Shown here piece after piece: positions 37,176-46,800 of a stretch of 64,000 bases of DNA. The stretch comes from Sanderia malayensis (Eukaryota > Cnidaria > Scyphozoa > Semaeostomeae > Pelagiidae), in assembly GCA_013076295.1 (NCBI GenBank), contig RQOL01000927.1, forward strand, positions 1 through 64,000, in the 5' to 3' direction. The position numbers and the translations under genes were made by a program. A model generated the notes under the pieces. The model saw only the letters and a program-made list of their open reading frames with translations. It made no database searches and had not been told where the DNA came from. Position 1 is the first letter of the stretch. The number at the start of each line of letters is the position of its first letter.

Positions 37176-37454
37176 CTATTTCTTAAATTCTTCATCTGCA
37201 TATGCCCACTTATCGCGTTGTTTTTTCGGTACTCCGGCAGCTCCCCAAAATTCCCTAGGGATGAATTGTAGGGGTTTTGGTTTTTTCCAACCCTTTTTCC
37301 ATATTGTTGGTTTCAGCTCTCGCTGTAATCCTGGTAGTGGTGTTGCTGCAATAGCTGTTTTCACAACCCAATTTTGTATGTTTTTAAAAAGACCTTTACC
37401 CCTAATTCTCTTAGTGAGCCGTTTCTTTCTACTCTGTCTCTTGCGCTTACCCAT
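37176..37454 (-). CDS. Polinton small basic protein (92 aa)
   Basis: An intact 92-residue frame. Residues 1-22 are Arg/Lys-rich ('KRKRQSRKKRLTKRIRGKG'), resembling a nuclear localisation or nucleic-acid-binding tail. The centre is Pro/Trp-rich ('PLPGLQ', 'WKKGWKKPKP', 'PREFWGAAG') and the end is acidic-basic. It is adjacent to the truncated basic protein and on the same strand, so it is probably part of the late gene block. No family is recognised; a minor virion component is a guess. Confidence 0.5.
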   Translation of the reverse strand: MGKRKRQSRKKRLTKRIRGKGLFKNIQNWVVKTAIAATPLPGLQRELKPTIWKKGWKKPKPLQFIPREFWGAAGVPKKQRDKWAYADEEFKK

Positions 37455-37612
37455 CTTTATTTATGAGGTAAATGCATTGTTTTTATAAGAAATTTAAGAC
37501 GAAAAAGCTGTTTAATGAATGCGTGCATTGCCCTCCGACATTGTGCCATTTTCATTATTGTAATGATGCAGATTCCTTATATAGACCCATGCATACAAAT
37601 AAAAACACGCAT

Positions 37613-38143
37613 TTACATGAGGATATCATTTTGTGTAATTTCAACATCTCCCCATTCTCTAAGAACACAATCATATTTAATGTTATAAAGTAAACAATCC
37701 ACCCATAAACTACTAATGTTGTATTGTTTCTTTGCGTGATGATAGATAATTTGCTTCTCTATCCAAAGGAGTATCACAGCAAACCTTCCCAAGTTTCCAT
37801 TTCCATCAGAAAAGCTTTCATTGAATAGTGTTTTCAAGGTATCATTGATCCTGTCTTTCCATTCATCTTCATTCACCGGAGATTCTTCAATCAGCAACCC
37901 ATCTTCAGCATCCTTTGCTTGTGGTAGATTTCCAAGATTAACGCTTATTCGAGCAAATCCCATAAACTTGTGTAAATTCTTGTATACTTTCCCAAGATAT
38001 ATGCGCCGAACTTGAACCTTTGTATTAATGCCCATTACATCTCTAAAATGTTCCTTCAAATAGACTAAGAGCAAATCTTTTTTTGTTCTTTGCAGAAATG
38101 ACCTAAAGTCATTAATTATAATGTGTGCTAATGTTAACAACAT
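37613..38143 (-). CDS. Polinton protein with Bcl-2 BH1-like motif (176 aa)
   Basis: An intact 176-residue, mainly helical frame. Residues 107-127 ('LFNESFSDGNGNLGRFAVILL') follow the BH1 pattern of Bcl-2 proteins (hydrophobic-F-x-D-G-x-N-x-G-R-hydrophobic). Residues 147-169, with 'LREWGDVEI', sit where BH2 (W-x-x-x-GGW-x-x-F) is expected. The spacing and length (about 175 aa) match Bcl-2 cores. There is no C-terminal membrane anchor, and the BH3 region is unclear. A viral-type Bcl-2 relative would act on host apoptosis at mitochondria. A TATA-like box (minus CTATAAAAA, 38184-38176) lies about 33 bp before the ATG. An unrelated helical protein remains possible. Confidence 0.5.
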   Translation of the reverse strand: MLLTLAHIIINDFRSFLQRTKKDLLLVYLKEHFRDVMGINTKVQVRRIYLGKVYKNLHKFMGFARISVNLGNLPQAKDAEDGLLIEESPVNEDEWKDRINDTLKTLFNESFSDGNGNLGRFAVILLWIEKQIIYHHAKKQYNISSLWVDCLLYNIKYDCVLREWGDVEITQNDILM

Positions 38144-38387
38144 CTTTGCTACTGAGATAATAAGTGAAATCGATCGTTTTTATAGATTACTCGAAATCCG
38201 GCGCATGCGCAGTTAAGAGGTCGGTTCTAGCCCACCTGATTAAGGTATGCCAATTCGAATGAAGATTATGTAATCATTCAAAGAAGGTTCGAGTCATAAA
38301 GTGATGCTTGCGCAGTTGAGAGGTAGAAGCATATAAGAATACACACAGTGATATTTTTTCTCAATTATCATTTTTAACATTATTAAA

Positions 38388-38675
38388 TTATTCTTCATCA
38401 TTAACATCATCATCATCATTATCATCCTCTTCATCATTATCATCACTTATTATATATTTTTTTTGTATAGTTTCATCCCTCAATGCGTGGGCAAAAATCT
38501 TCATGATCACTTCATCATCATCATCTTCAAAATCATCATCATAGTCTTCAAAATCGTCATCATCATCAGGGCATCGGTGGTTTATACCCAAGAACGGCAA
38601 AAGTGCCCAACACACCGGACATTCAAACGCAGTTAATACCCCATTTTCAATTATGAATGAATTCATGTTTCTCAA
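38388..38675 (-). CDS. Polinton small acidic Cys-containing protein (95 aa)
   Basis: An intact frame. Residues about 19-35 hold a compact Cys/His cluster ('CPVC...HRCP') that could bind zinc. Two strongly acidic Asp/Glu stretches follow (residues 36-55 and 76-95). Acidic tails plus a zinc knuckle suggest a regulatory or histone-mimic-like role, but no family is recognised. An 18-bp segment of this gene (38609-38626) recurs inverted at about 38777-38794. The reading frame might therefore have been remodelled by a local inverted duplication. Confidence 0.45.
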   Translation of the reverse strand: MRNMNSFIIENGVLTAFECPVCWALLPFLGINHRCPDDDDDFEDYDDDFEDDDDEVIMKIFAHALRDETIQKKYIISDDNDEEDDNDDDDVNDEE

Positions 38676-38799
38676 GCTCTAAAATAAACGAATCATAATC
38701 ACTAATATTATGAATTAATTCCAAATAAAGGTGTAAGGATAAAAAAGATTTGAAGCAGAAAAAATGCAACTTACTTTTTGAATGTCCGGTGTGTTTGAA

Positions 38800-39128
38800 T
38801 ATCATTCCAGATTCCAGAAGTTTCTGCTTTCTCATGACAGAGACTTGCCGCGTACATTCGAACGTCGCATTCGAAAGTTTCTGATTGGTTCTTTGAATTC
38901 AATCTCGAGCCGAGAACGTGAATTTGCCAGTTCTTCGATATTTTTGTGTTTTCTTGCGATTTATTTAACAAATTCTTATCATCTTATAAGTGCATGAAAA
39001 ATATGAAGTAATTCATTCAATATAACCAAGAAATTTTCTTTTTATTGCTGTAAAAATCTTTTTCATAAACAAAACCGTTTTTTAGTTATTAAGCTTTTTA
39101 TGGGTTTTTTATCAGCTTTGGTGATGTT
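38800..39128 (-). repeat. Internal truncated copy of the Polinton TIR (right side, copy 1)
   Basis: This segment follows the right TIR from about 40387 to 40737 in the same orientation but lacks the terminal ~140 bp. It is an extra, end-less TIR inside the element, probably from an earlier rearrangement or a nested, deleted Polinton end. Confidence 0.85.
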
Positions 39129-39136
39129 TTGCAACT

Positions 39137-39296
39137 TCAAACTAACTTTACCAGATTCTAGAATTTTCTGATTTCTCATGACAGAGATTTGTCGCGTACA
39201 TTCGAACGTCGCATTCGAAAGTTTCTGATTGGTTCTTTGAATTCAATCTCGAGCCGAGAACGTGAATTTGCCAGTTCCTCGATATTTTTGTGTAAG
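39137..39296 (-). repeat. Internal copy of a Polinton TIR segment (right side, copy 2)
   Basis: A second, shorter repeat of the 'ctcgagccgagaacg' TIR segment, directly next to copy 1, ending where the heat-shock-like promoter starts. It is the counterpart of the left internal copy at 24896-24990. Confidence 0.85.
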
Positions 39297-39299
39297 TCC

Positions 39300-39475
39300 C
39301 TGTGATCTGATTGGTTGATAGCTCCTGGAAACTTCTGGAAGCTTTTGCTCCTGGAAACTTCTGGAAACTTCTGAAAAATCTCTGTGATCTGATTGGTTGA
39401 TAGCTCCTGGAAACTTCTGGAAGCTTCTGCTCCTGGAAACTTGTGGAACATTTTTAGACTTATATAAAAGGATAG
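39300..39475 (+). promoter_or_regulatory. Heat-shock-element-like promoter of the Polinton right-end gene
   Basis: Two ~82-bp tandem units (39301 and 39383), each with an inverted CCAAT box (ATTGG) and runs of GGAAacTTCtgGAA pentamers (about 39326-39340, 39352-39375 and 39408-39427). A TATA box (TATATAAAAG) lies at 39461-39470, with the ATG at 39533. The layout mirrors the promoter of the polymerase gene at the other end. Confidence 0.75.
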
Positions 39476-39532
39476 CCGAGTAGATTTCATTTAACTATAA
39501 ATCGTTGAAGAAGAAAGAAGTAATTAGTCAAG

Positions 39533-40219
39533 ATGTATCATTTTGAATCAAAAATCTCATTAGATGATATTGAAGAAACTGATGAGGTGGAAGTTCTTTT
39601 TACATCATTTTGTAGTGAGGGTTTACCGTTTTCCCCAATGTATCATACAAATGTGTATTATGAAGCATTAGTTCAATTCATCAGAGGCGATCAATGTACA
39701 TATACAGCAAAGCCTCTAAAGAATGGTGCGTGGGATATGTTTCGCAAAGAACAAGAAGGACACTGGGAGAATGCCGATAAGCATGAAATAGATGGAGATG
39801 CGTCAAATTTTGAATCTGGGTCAACACTTGTCTACCTGTTTAAAGACTTGTTGGATATGTTATATGGTTACTATCCTCCATTTTTAACGATTGAAGAAAA
39901 ATCTTCAATTCTTCTCAGTCTAGATGAGGGAAAAAAAGAAATCATTTTCAATCTATATGGGGTGATAGATGATAGGCTGGAAAGATGCATCTTATATCGC
40001 TATACTCCTGGATTGTACACTGATGAAATTCCTACGTTAACGATCTGTGGCAATTGTGGTCGAGAATGCGATGGTTTCGCCCAGTGTGATTGCTATGGCA
40101 TAATTTTCCGAAATGCTGAGACGGAAGATTCAGAAGATGAACAAATGTCTATATCAGAAGAAGATCCAGAAAATGAAAAAATGCCTATATCAGAAGAAAG
40201 AAGAAGATTCCCAAGATGA
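39533..40219 (+). CDS. Polinton right-end gene, acidic Cys-cluster protein (228 aa)
   Basis: An intact 228-residue frame just inside the right TIR, transcribed toward the end and followed by AATAAA in the TIR. Residues 1-165 are a mixed globular region with aromatic clusters ('YGYYPPFL'). Residues about 171-190 hold a Cys cluster ('CGNCGRECDGFAQCDCYG') with CxxC and CxC, probably zinc-binding. The tail is acidic with a repeated 'M(S/P)ISEE' unit. No family is recognised. Its end position, early-type promoter and zinc plus acidic tail are what one sees in regulatory proteins of small DNA viruses, but no Rb-binding LxCxE motif is present. Function is not assigned. Confidence 0.55.
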   Translation: MYHFESKISLDDIEETDEVEVLFTSFCSEGLPFSPMYHTNVYYEALVQFIRGDQCTYTAKPLKNGAWDMFRKEQEGHWENADKHEIDGDASNFESGSTLVYLFKDLLDMLYGYYPPFLTIEEKSSILLSLDEGKKEIIFNLYGVIDDRLERCILYRYTPGLYTDEIPTLTICGNCGRECDGFAQCDCYGIIFRNAETEDSEDEQMSISEEDPENEKMPISEERRRFPR

Positions 40220-40241
40220 AAAACATTTATATCAGAAGATG

Positions 40242-40877
40242 ACACATACTGCATCCTGCACATGTTGTGCTTAAAATTTACTGCATATGTTACGTTTAAA
40301 ATTGTTAAAAAATAAAGTTAGTATGATGGAAATTTATGGCTCATTTTTCTAAATTCTACTAATATATAAATTGCAAAAACTTTCTAGATCATTCCAGATT
40401 CTAGAAGTTTCTGCTTTCTCATGACAGAGATTTGACGCGTACATTCGAACGTCGCATTCGAAAGTTTCTGATAGGTTCTTTGAATTCAATCTCGAGCCGA
40501 GAACATGAATTTGCCAGTTCCTCGATATTTTTGTGTTTTTTCGCGATTTATTTAACAAATTCTTATCATCTTATAAGTGCATGAAAAATATGAAATAATT
40601 CATTCAATATAATCAAGAGATTTTCTTTTTATTGGTGTAAAAATCTTTTTCATAAACAAAACCGTTTTTTAGTTATTAAGCTTTTTATGGGTTTTTTATC
40701 AGCTTTGGCAATGTTTTGCAACTTCAAACTAACTTTCCACAACCTGTCGTTTTCGATTATTTTTTACTGTTCATGCTCTTTTCAATTCTTAGAGACTCTC
40801 ACGCATGCGTGATCTTAACACATTCTACTGCGCATGCATGGGCCAGGTGGGCCAAGACGCCTATTTCATCTCCTACT
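40242..40877 (-). repeat. Polinton right terminal inverted repeat
   Basis: A 636-bp inverted counterpart of the left TIR, ending CATCTCCTACT at 40877. On the plus strand it contains AATAAA at 40311-40316, a plausible polyadenylation signal for the gene at 39533-40219, which stops just outside the TIR. Confidence 0.92.
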
Positions 40878-43800
40878 AGCACAACCTCGCAAGGTACCCT
40901 AACCCAGTCATTTTAGTGACAAGATATAAACGCATGCAACCTACCTCACTGATCTTCTCCAGGGTAGTATAATGAGCTGGAGTTCCGAGAACATTTCAGG
41001 GCGTTATGTAACTGCTTCAGTTGATGTGATTGAAATCGGGTGATCATCTCCCTCTTTCCGTGAATAGTACAGCTTCAATTCTCTAACCTTTGCCCTGGAA
41101 AGTCATTTTGGTAGGAGCATTCCCGCCTGAAAAAGAGTCAAACAGTTAGTATTTAGCGCCTCCAAAAAGGATATATATATGAATGACACATATTATAGGA
41201 AATGGACAATTATCAATTGCTAGCACATTCGCAAAATAACCTAACCAGCTGGCTTTCGTGATAGGAAAAAAACGAATGCAACCTACTTCACTAATCGTCT
41301 CCAGGATAGTATAATGTGGTGGAGTTCCGTAAACATTTCAGAGCATTATGTAACTGCTTCAGTTGACGTGATTGAAATCGGGTGATCATCTCCCTTTTGC
41401 CTGGTATAGTAAGGCTTCCATTCTTTATCCTTCGCCCTGGAAATTCACTTTGATAAGAGCTTTCACGTCTGAAAGGAAATCAAACAGTTCTTATTGAATG
41501 CATTCCAAAAGGCATATATATATAAAGTATACATATCATAGGAAATGAACACTTATCAAATGGTAGCACATTCGCAAGATCACCTAACCAAGTCGTTTTA
41601 GTGGCAAGATAAAAACCTCTGCAACCTACCTCACTAATCGTCTCCACGATAGTATAATGAGCTGGAGTTCGGCAAACAATTCAGGGCATTTTGTAACTGC
41701 TTCAGTTGATGTGATTGAAATAGGGTGATCATCTGCCCCTTTCCCTGAATTGTACAGCTTCCATTCTTTATCATTCGCCCTGGAAATTCACTTTCATAAG
41801 AGCTTTCCCGCCTGAATGGAAATCAAGCAGTTATTATTAATGACTTCCAAAAGGGATATATATATAAGGGTTACATATCATAGGAAATGAGCAATTATCA
41901 AATGGTAGCATATTCGCAAAATAACATAAACAGATGGCTTTAGCGGCAAGACAAAAACGAATGGAAACCAACCTCAGTAAACTTCTGTAGAATAATACAA
42001 TCAGCTGGAGTTCCGTAAAACCTTCAGGGCCTTATGTAACTACTTCAGTTGATGTGATTGAAATCGGGTGATCATCTCCCCCTTGTCTTGAATAGTACAG
42101 CTTCCATTCTTTATCCTCTGCCGTGGAAATTCACTTTGATAAAAACTTTCCCGCCTGAAGAGTAATCAAACAGTTATTATTGAACACCTTCCAAAAAACA
42201 TATATATTTATAAAGGATACATATTATAAGAAATGAACAGTTATCAAATGATAGCACATTCGCAAGGTACCCTAACCAAGTCATTTTAGTGGCAAGATAA
42301 AAATGAATGCAACCTACCTCACTAATCTTTTCAAGGGTAGTATAATGAGCTGGAGTTCCGAAAACAGTTCAGGGTATTATGTAACTGCTTCAGTTGATGT
42401 GAACGAAATCAGTTGATCATCTCCCCCTTACTTGAATAGTACAGCTTCCATTCTTTATCCTTCGCCCCGAAAATTCACTTTCATCAGAGCCTTCTGGCGT
42501 AAAAAAAATCAAGCATTTATTATTGAATGCCTTCCAGAAAGGGTATATATATAAAGGATACAAATTATAGGAAATCAACAGTTATCAAATGGTAGCACAT
42601 TCGCAAGGTACCCTATTCAAGTCATTTTAGTGGCAAGATAAAAATGAATGCAACCTACCCCACTAATCTTCTCCAGGATAGTATAAAGAGGTGGAGTTCC
42701 GTGAACAATTTCAGGGTATTATGTAACTGCTTCAGTTGATGTGAACGAAATCAGTTGATCATCTCCCCCTTACTTGAATAGTACAGCTTCCATTCTTTAT
42801 CCTTCGCCCCGAAAATTCACTTTCATCAGAGCTTTCTGGCGAAAAAAAAATAAAGCACTTATTATTGAATGCCTTCCAGAAAGGGTATACATATAAAGGA
42901 TACAAATTATAGGAAATCAACAGTTATCAAATGGTAGCACATTCGCAAGGTACCCTATTCAAGTCATTTTAGTGGCAAGATAAAAATGAATGCAACCTAC
43001 CCCACTAATCTTCTCCAGGAGAGCATAAAAAGGTGGAGTTCCGTAAACATTTCAGGGCATTATGGCTTCAGTTGATGTGATTGAAGTCGGGTGATCAAAT
43101 CCCCCTTACTTGAATAGTACAGATTCCATTATTTATCATTCGCCCTGGGAATTCATTTTGATAAGAGCTCTCCGGCCTGAAAGGAAATCAAACAGTTATT
43201 ATTGAATGCCTTCCAAAAGGCATAGATCTATAAAGAATACATAACATAGAAAATGAACAATTATCAAATAATAGCACATTCGCAAGGTACCCTATTCAAG
43301 TCGTTTTAGTTACAAGATAAAAACGATTGCAACTTATCTCACTAATCTTCTCCAGAATAGTATAATGAGCTAGAGTTCCGAAAACATTTCAGGGCATTAT
43401 GTAACTGCTTCATTTGATGTGATTGAAATCGGGTGATCATCTCCCCCTTACCTTGAATAGTACAGCTTCCATTCTTTCTCATTCGCCCTGGAAATTCACT
43501 TTCATAAGAGCTTTCCGGCCTGAAAGGAAATCAAGCAGTTATTATTAATGACTTCCAAAAGGGATATGTATATAAGGGTTACATATCAAAGGAAATGAGC
43601 AATTATCAAATGGTAGCATATTCGCAAAATAACATAAACATATGGCTTTAGTGGCAAGACAAAAACGAATGGAAACCAACCTCAGTAAACTTCTGTAGAA
43701 TAATACAATCAGCTGGAGTTCCGCAAAACCTTCAGGGCATTATGTAACTACTTCAGTTAATGTGATTGAAATCAGGTGATCATCTCCCCCTTGTCTTGAA

Positions 43801-46800
43801 TAGTACAGCTTCCATTCTTTATCCTCCGCCGTGGAAATTCACTTTGCTAGGAACTTTCCCGCCTGAATAGTAATCAAACAGTTATTATTGAACACCTTCC
43901 AAAAATTATATATTTATAAAGGATACATATTATAAGAAATGAACAGTTATCAAATGATAGCACATTCGCAAGGTATCCTAACCCAGACGTTTTAGTGACA
44001 AGATAAAAACGATTGCAACTTACCTCACTAATCTTCTCCAGAATAGTATAATGAGCTAGAGTTCCGAAAACATTTCAGGGCATTATGTAACCGCTTCAGT
44101 TGATGTGATTCAAATCGGGTGGTCATCTCCCCCTTGCCTCGAATAGTACAGCTTCCATAATTTATCCTCCGCCCTGCAAATTCACTTTGGTAACAGCTTT
44201 CCCGCCTGAAGGGTAATCAATCAGTTTTTACAACCAAGTGGCATTAGTGGCAGGATAAAAACGAATGCAACCTACCCCACTAATCTTCTCCAGAATAGTA
44301 TATTGAGCTGGAGTTCAGTAAACATCACGGGGTATTATGTAATTGCTTCAGTTGATGTGAACGAAATCGGGTGATCATCTCCCCCTTGTCTTGAATAGTA
44401 CAGCATCCATTTATTATCCTCCGCCGTGGAAATTCACTTAGATAAGAACTTTCCCGCCTGAAGAGTAATCAAACAGTTATTATTGAACGCCTTCCAAAAA
44501 GTATATATCTATAAAGGATACACATTATAGGAAGTGAACAGTTATCAAATGATAGCACATTCGCAAGGTACCCTAACCCATTCGTTTTAGTGACAAGATA
44601 AAAACGAATGCAACTTACCTCACTAATCTTCTCCAGAATAGTATAATGAGCTGGAGCCCCGAAAACATTTCAGGGTATTATGTAACTGCTTCAGTTGATG
44701 TGAACGAAATCGGGTGATCATCTCCCCCTTTCCGTGAATAGTACAGCCTCCATTCTTTATCCTCCGCCGTGGAAATTCACTTTGATAAGAATTTTCCAGC
44801 CTGAAGAGTAATCAAACAGTTATTATTGAACGCCTTCCAAAAAGTATATATTTATAAAGGATACATTTTATAGGAAATGAACAGTTATCAATTGATAGCA
44901 CATTCGCAAGGTACCCAAACCCAGTTGTCTTATTGACAAGATAAAAAGCAATGCAACTTACCTCACTAATCTTCTCCAGAATAGTATAATGAGCTGGAGT
45001 TCCGAAAACAGTTCAGGGTATTATGTAACTGCTTCAGTTGATGTGAACGAAATCAGTTGATCATCTCCCCCTTACTTGAATAGTACAGCTTCCATTCTTT
45101 ATCCTTCGCCCCGAAAATTCACTTTCATCAGAGCCTTCTGGCGTAAAAAAAATCAAGCATTTATTATTGAATGCCTTCCAGAAAGGGTATATATATAAAG
45201 GATACAAATTATAGGAAATCAACAGTTATCAAATGGTAGCACATTCGCAAGGTACCCTATTCAAGTCATTTTAGTGGCAAGATAAAAATGAATGCAACCT
45301 ACCCCACTAATCTTCTCCAGGATAGTATAATGAGCTGGAGCTCCGAAAACATTTCAGGGTATTATGTAACTGCTTCAGTTGATGTGAATCAAATCGGGTG
45401 ATCATCTCCCACTTTCCGTGAATAGTACAGCTTCCCTTCTTTATCATTGGCCCTGGAAATTCACTTTCCTAAAAGCTTTCCCGCCTGAAAGGAAATCAAG
45501 CAGTTATAATTAATGACTTCCAAAAGGGATATATGTATAAAGGATACATAGCATAAGAAATGAGCAATTATCAAATGGTAGCAGATTCGCAAAATAAAAT
45601 AAACATATGGCTTTAGTGGCAAGACAAAAACGAATGGAGAACCTACCTCAGTAAACTTCTGTAGAATAATACAATCAGCTGGAGTTCTTTAAAACCTTCA
45701 GGGCGATTTTTAACTACTTCAGTTGATGTGATTGAAATCGGGTGATCATCTCCCCATTGCCTTGAATAGTACAGATTTCATTCTTTATCCTCTGCCGTGG
45801 AAGTTCACTTTGATAAGAACTTTCCCGCCTGAAGAATAATCAAACAGTTATTATTGAACGCTTTCTAAAAAGTATATATTTATACAGGATACATTTTATA
45901 AGAAATGAACAGTTATCAAATGATAGAACATTCGCAAGGTACCCTAACCCAGTCGTTTTAGTGACAAAATAAAAACGATTGCAACTTACCTCACTAATCT
46001 TCTCCAGAATAGTATAATGAGCTAGAGTTCCGAAAACTTTTCAGGGCTTTATGTAACTGCTTCAGTTGATGTGATTGAAATCGGGTGATCATCTCCCTCT
46101 TTCCCTGAATAGTACAGCTTCCATTCTTTATCATTCGCCCTGGAAATTCACTTTCATAGAAGCTTTCCCGCTTGAAAGGAAAGCAAGCAGTTATAATTTA
46201 TGACTTCCAAAAAGGATATATGCATAAAGGATACATAGCATAAGAAATGAGCAATTATCAAATTGTAGCAGATTCGCAAAATAAAATAAACATATGGCTT
46301 TAGTGGCAAGACAAAAACGAATGGAGAACCTACCTCAGTAAACTTCTGTAGAATAATACAATCAGCTGGAGTTCTTTAAAACCTTCAGGGCATTTTTTAA
46401 CTACTTCAGTTGATGTGTTTGAAATCGGGTGATCATCTCCCCCTTTCCGTGAATAGTACAGCCTCCATTCTTTATCCTCCGCCGTGGAAATTCACTTTGA
46501 TAAGAACTTTCCCGCCTGAAGAGTAATCAAACAGTTATTATTGAACGCCTTCCAAAAAGTATATATCTATAAAGGATACACATTATAGGAAATGAACAGT
46601 TATCAAATGATAGCACATTCGCAAGGTACCCTAACCCAGTCGTTTTAGTGACAAGATAAAAACGAATGCAAGTTACCTCACTAATCTTCTCCAGAATAGT
46701 ATAATGAGCTGGGGCTCCGAGAACATTTCAGGGTATTATGTAACTGCTTCAGTTGATGTGAACGAAATCAGTTGATCATCTCCCCCTTTCCGTGAATAGT

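Larger units (their letters stand above)
23714..40877. mobile_element. Polinton/Maverick element, decayed, with nested BEL/Pao
   Basis: A 17,164-bp element starting AGTAGGAGATG and ending CATCTCCTACT, flanked by the 6-bp direct repeat AGCACA (23708-23713 and 40878-40883). The uninterrupted satellite variant 'gatagcacaacctcgcaagg' exists at about 19936-19955, which confirms the insertion. Long TIRs, 6-bp duplications, AG termini, protein-primed PolB, an adenain-like protease and two capsid proteins together define a Polinton (related to adintoviruses). No retroviral-type integrase or FtsK-like ATPase gene is visible. Both may have been lost with the deletion next to the nested retrotransposon. 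Several genes carry stops or frameshifts, so it is not functional. Confidence 0.95.

Noticed and set aside
39533..40219. Adenovirus E1A-like or adintovirus oncoid protein
   Set aside because: Position and zinc-type cluster are suggestive, but the Rb-binding LxCxE motif is absent and no alignment could be run, so no function was assigned.
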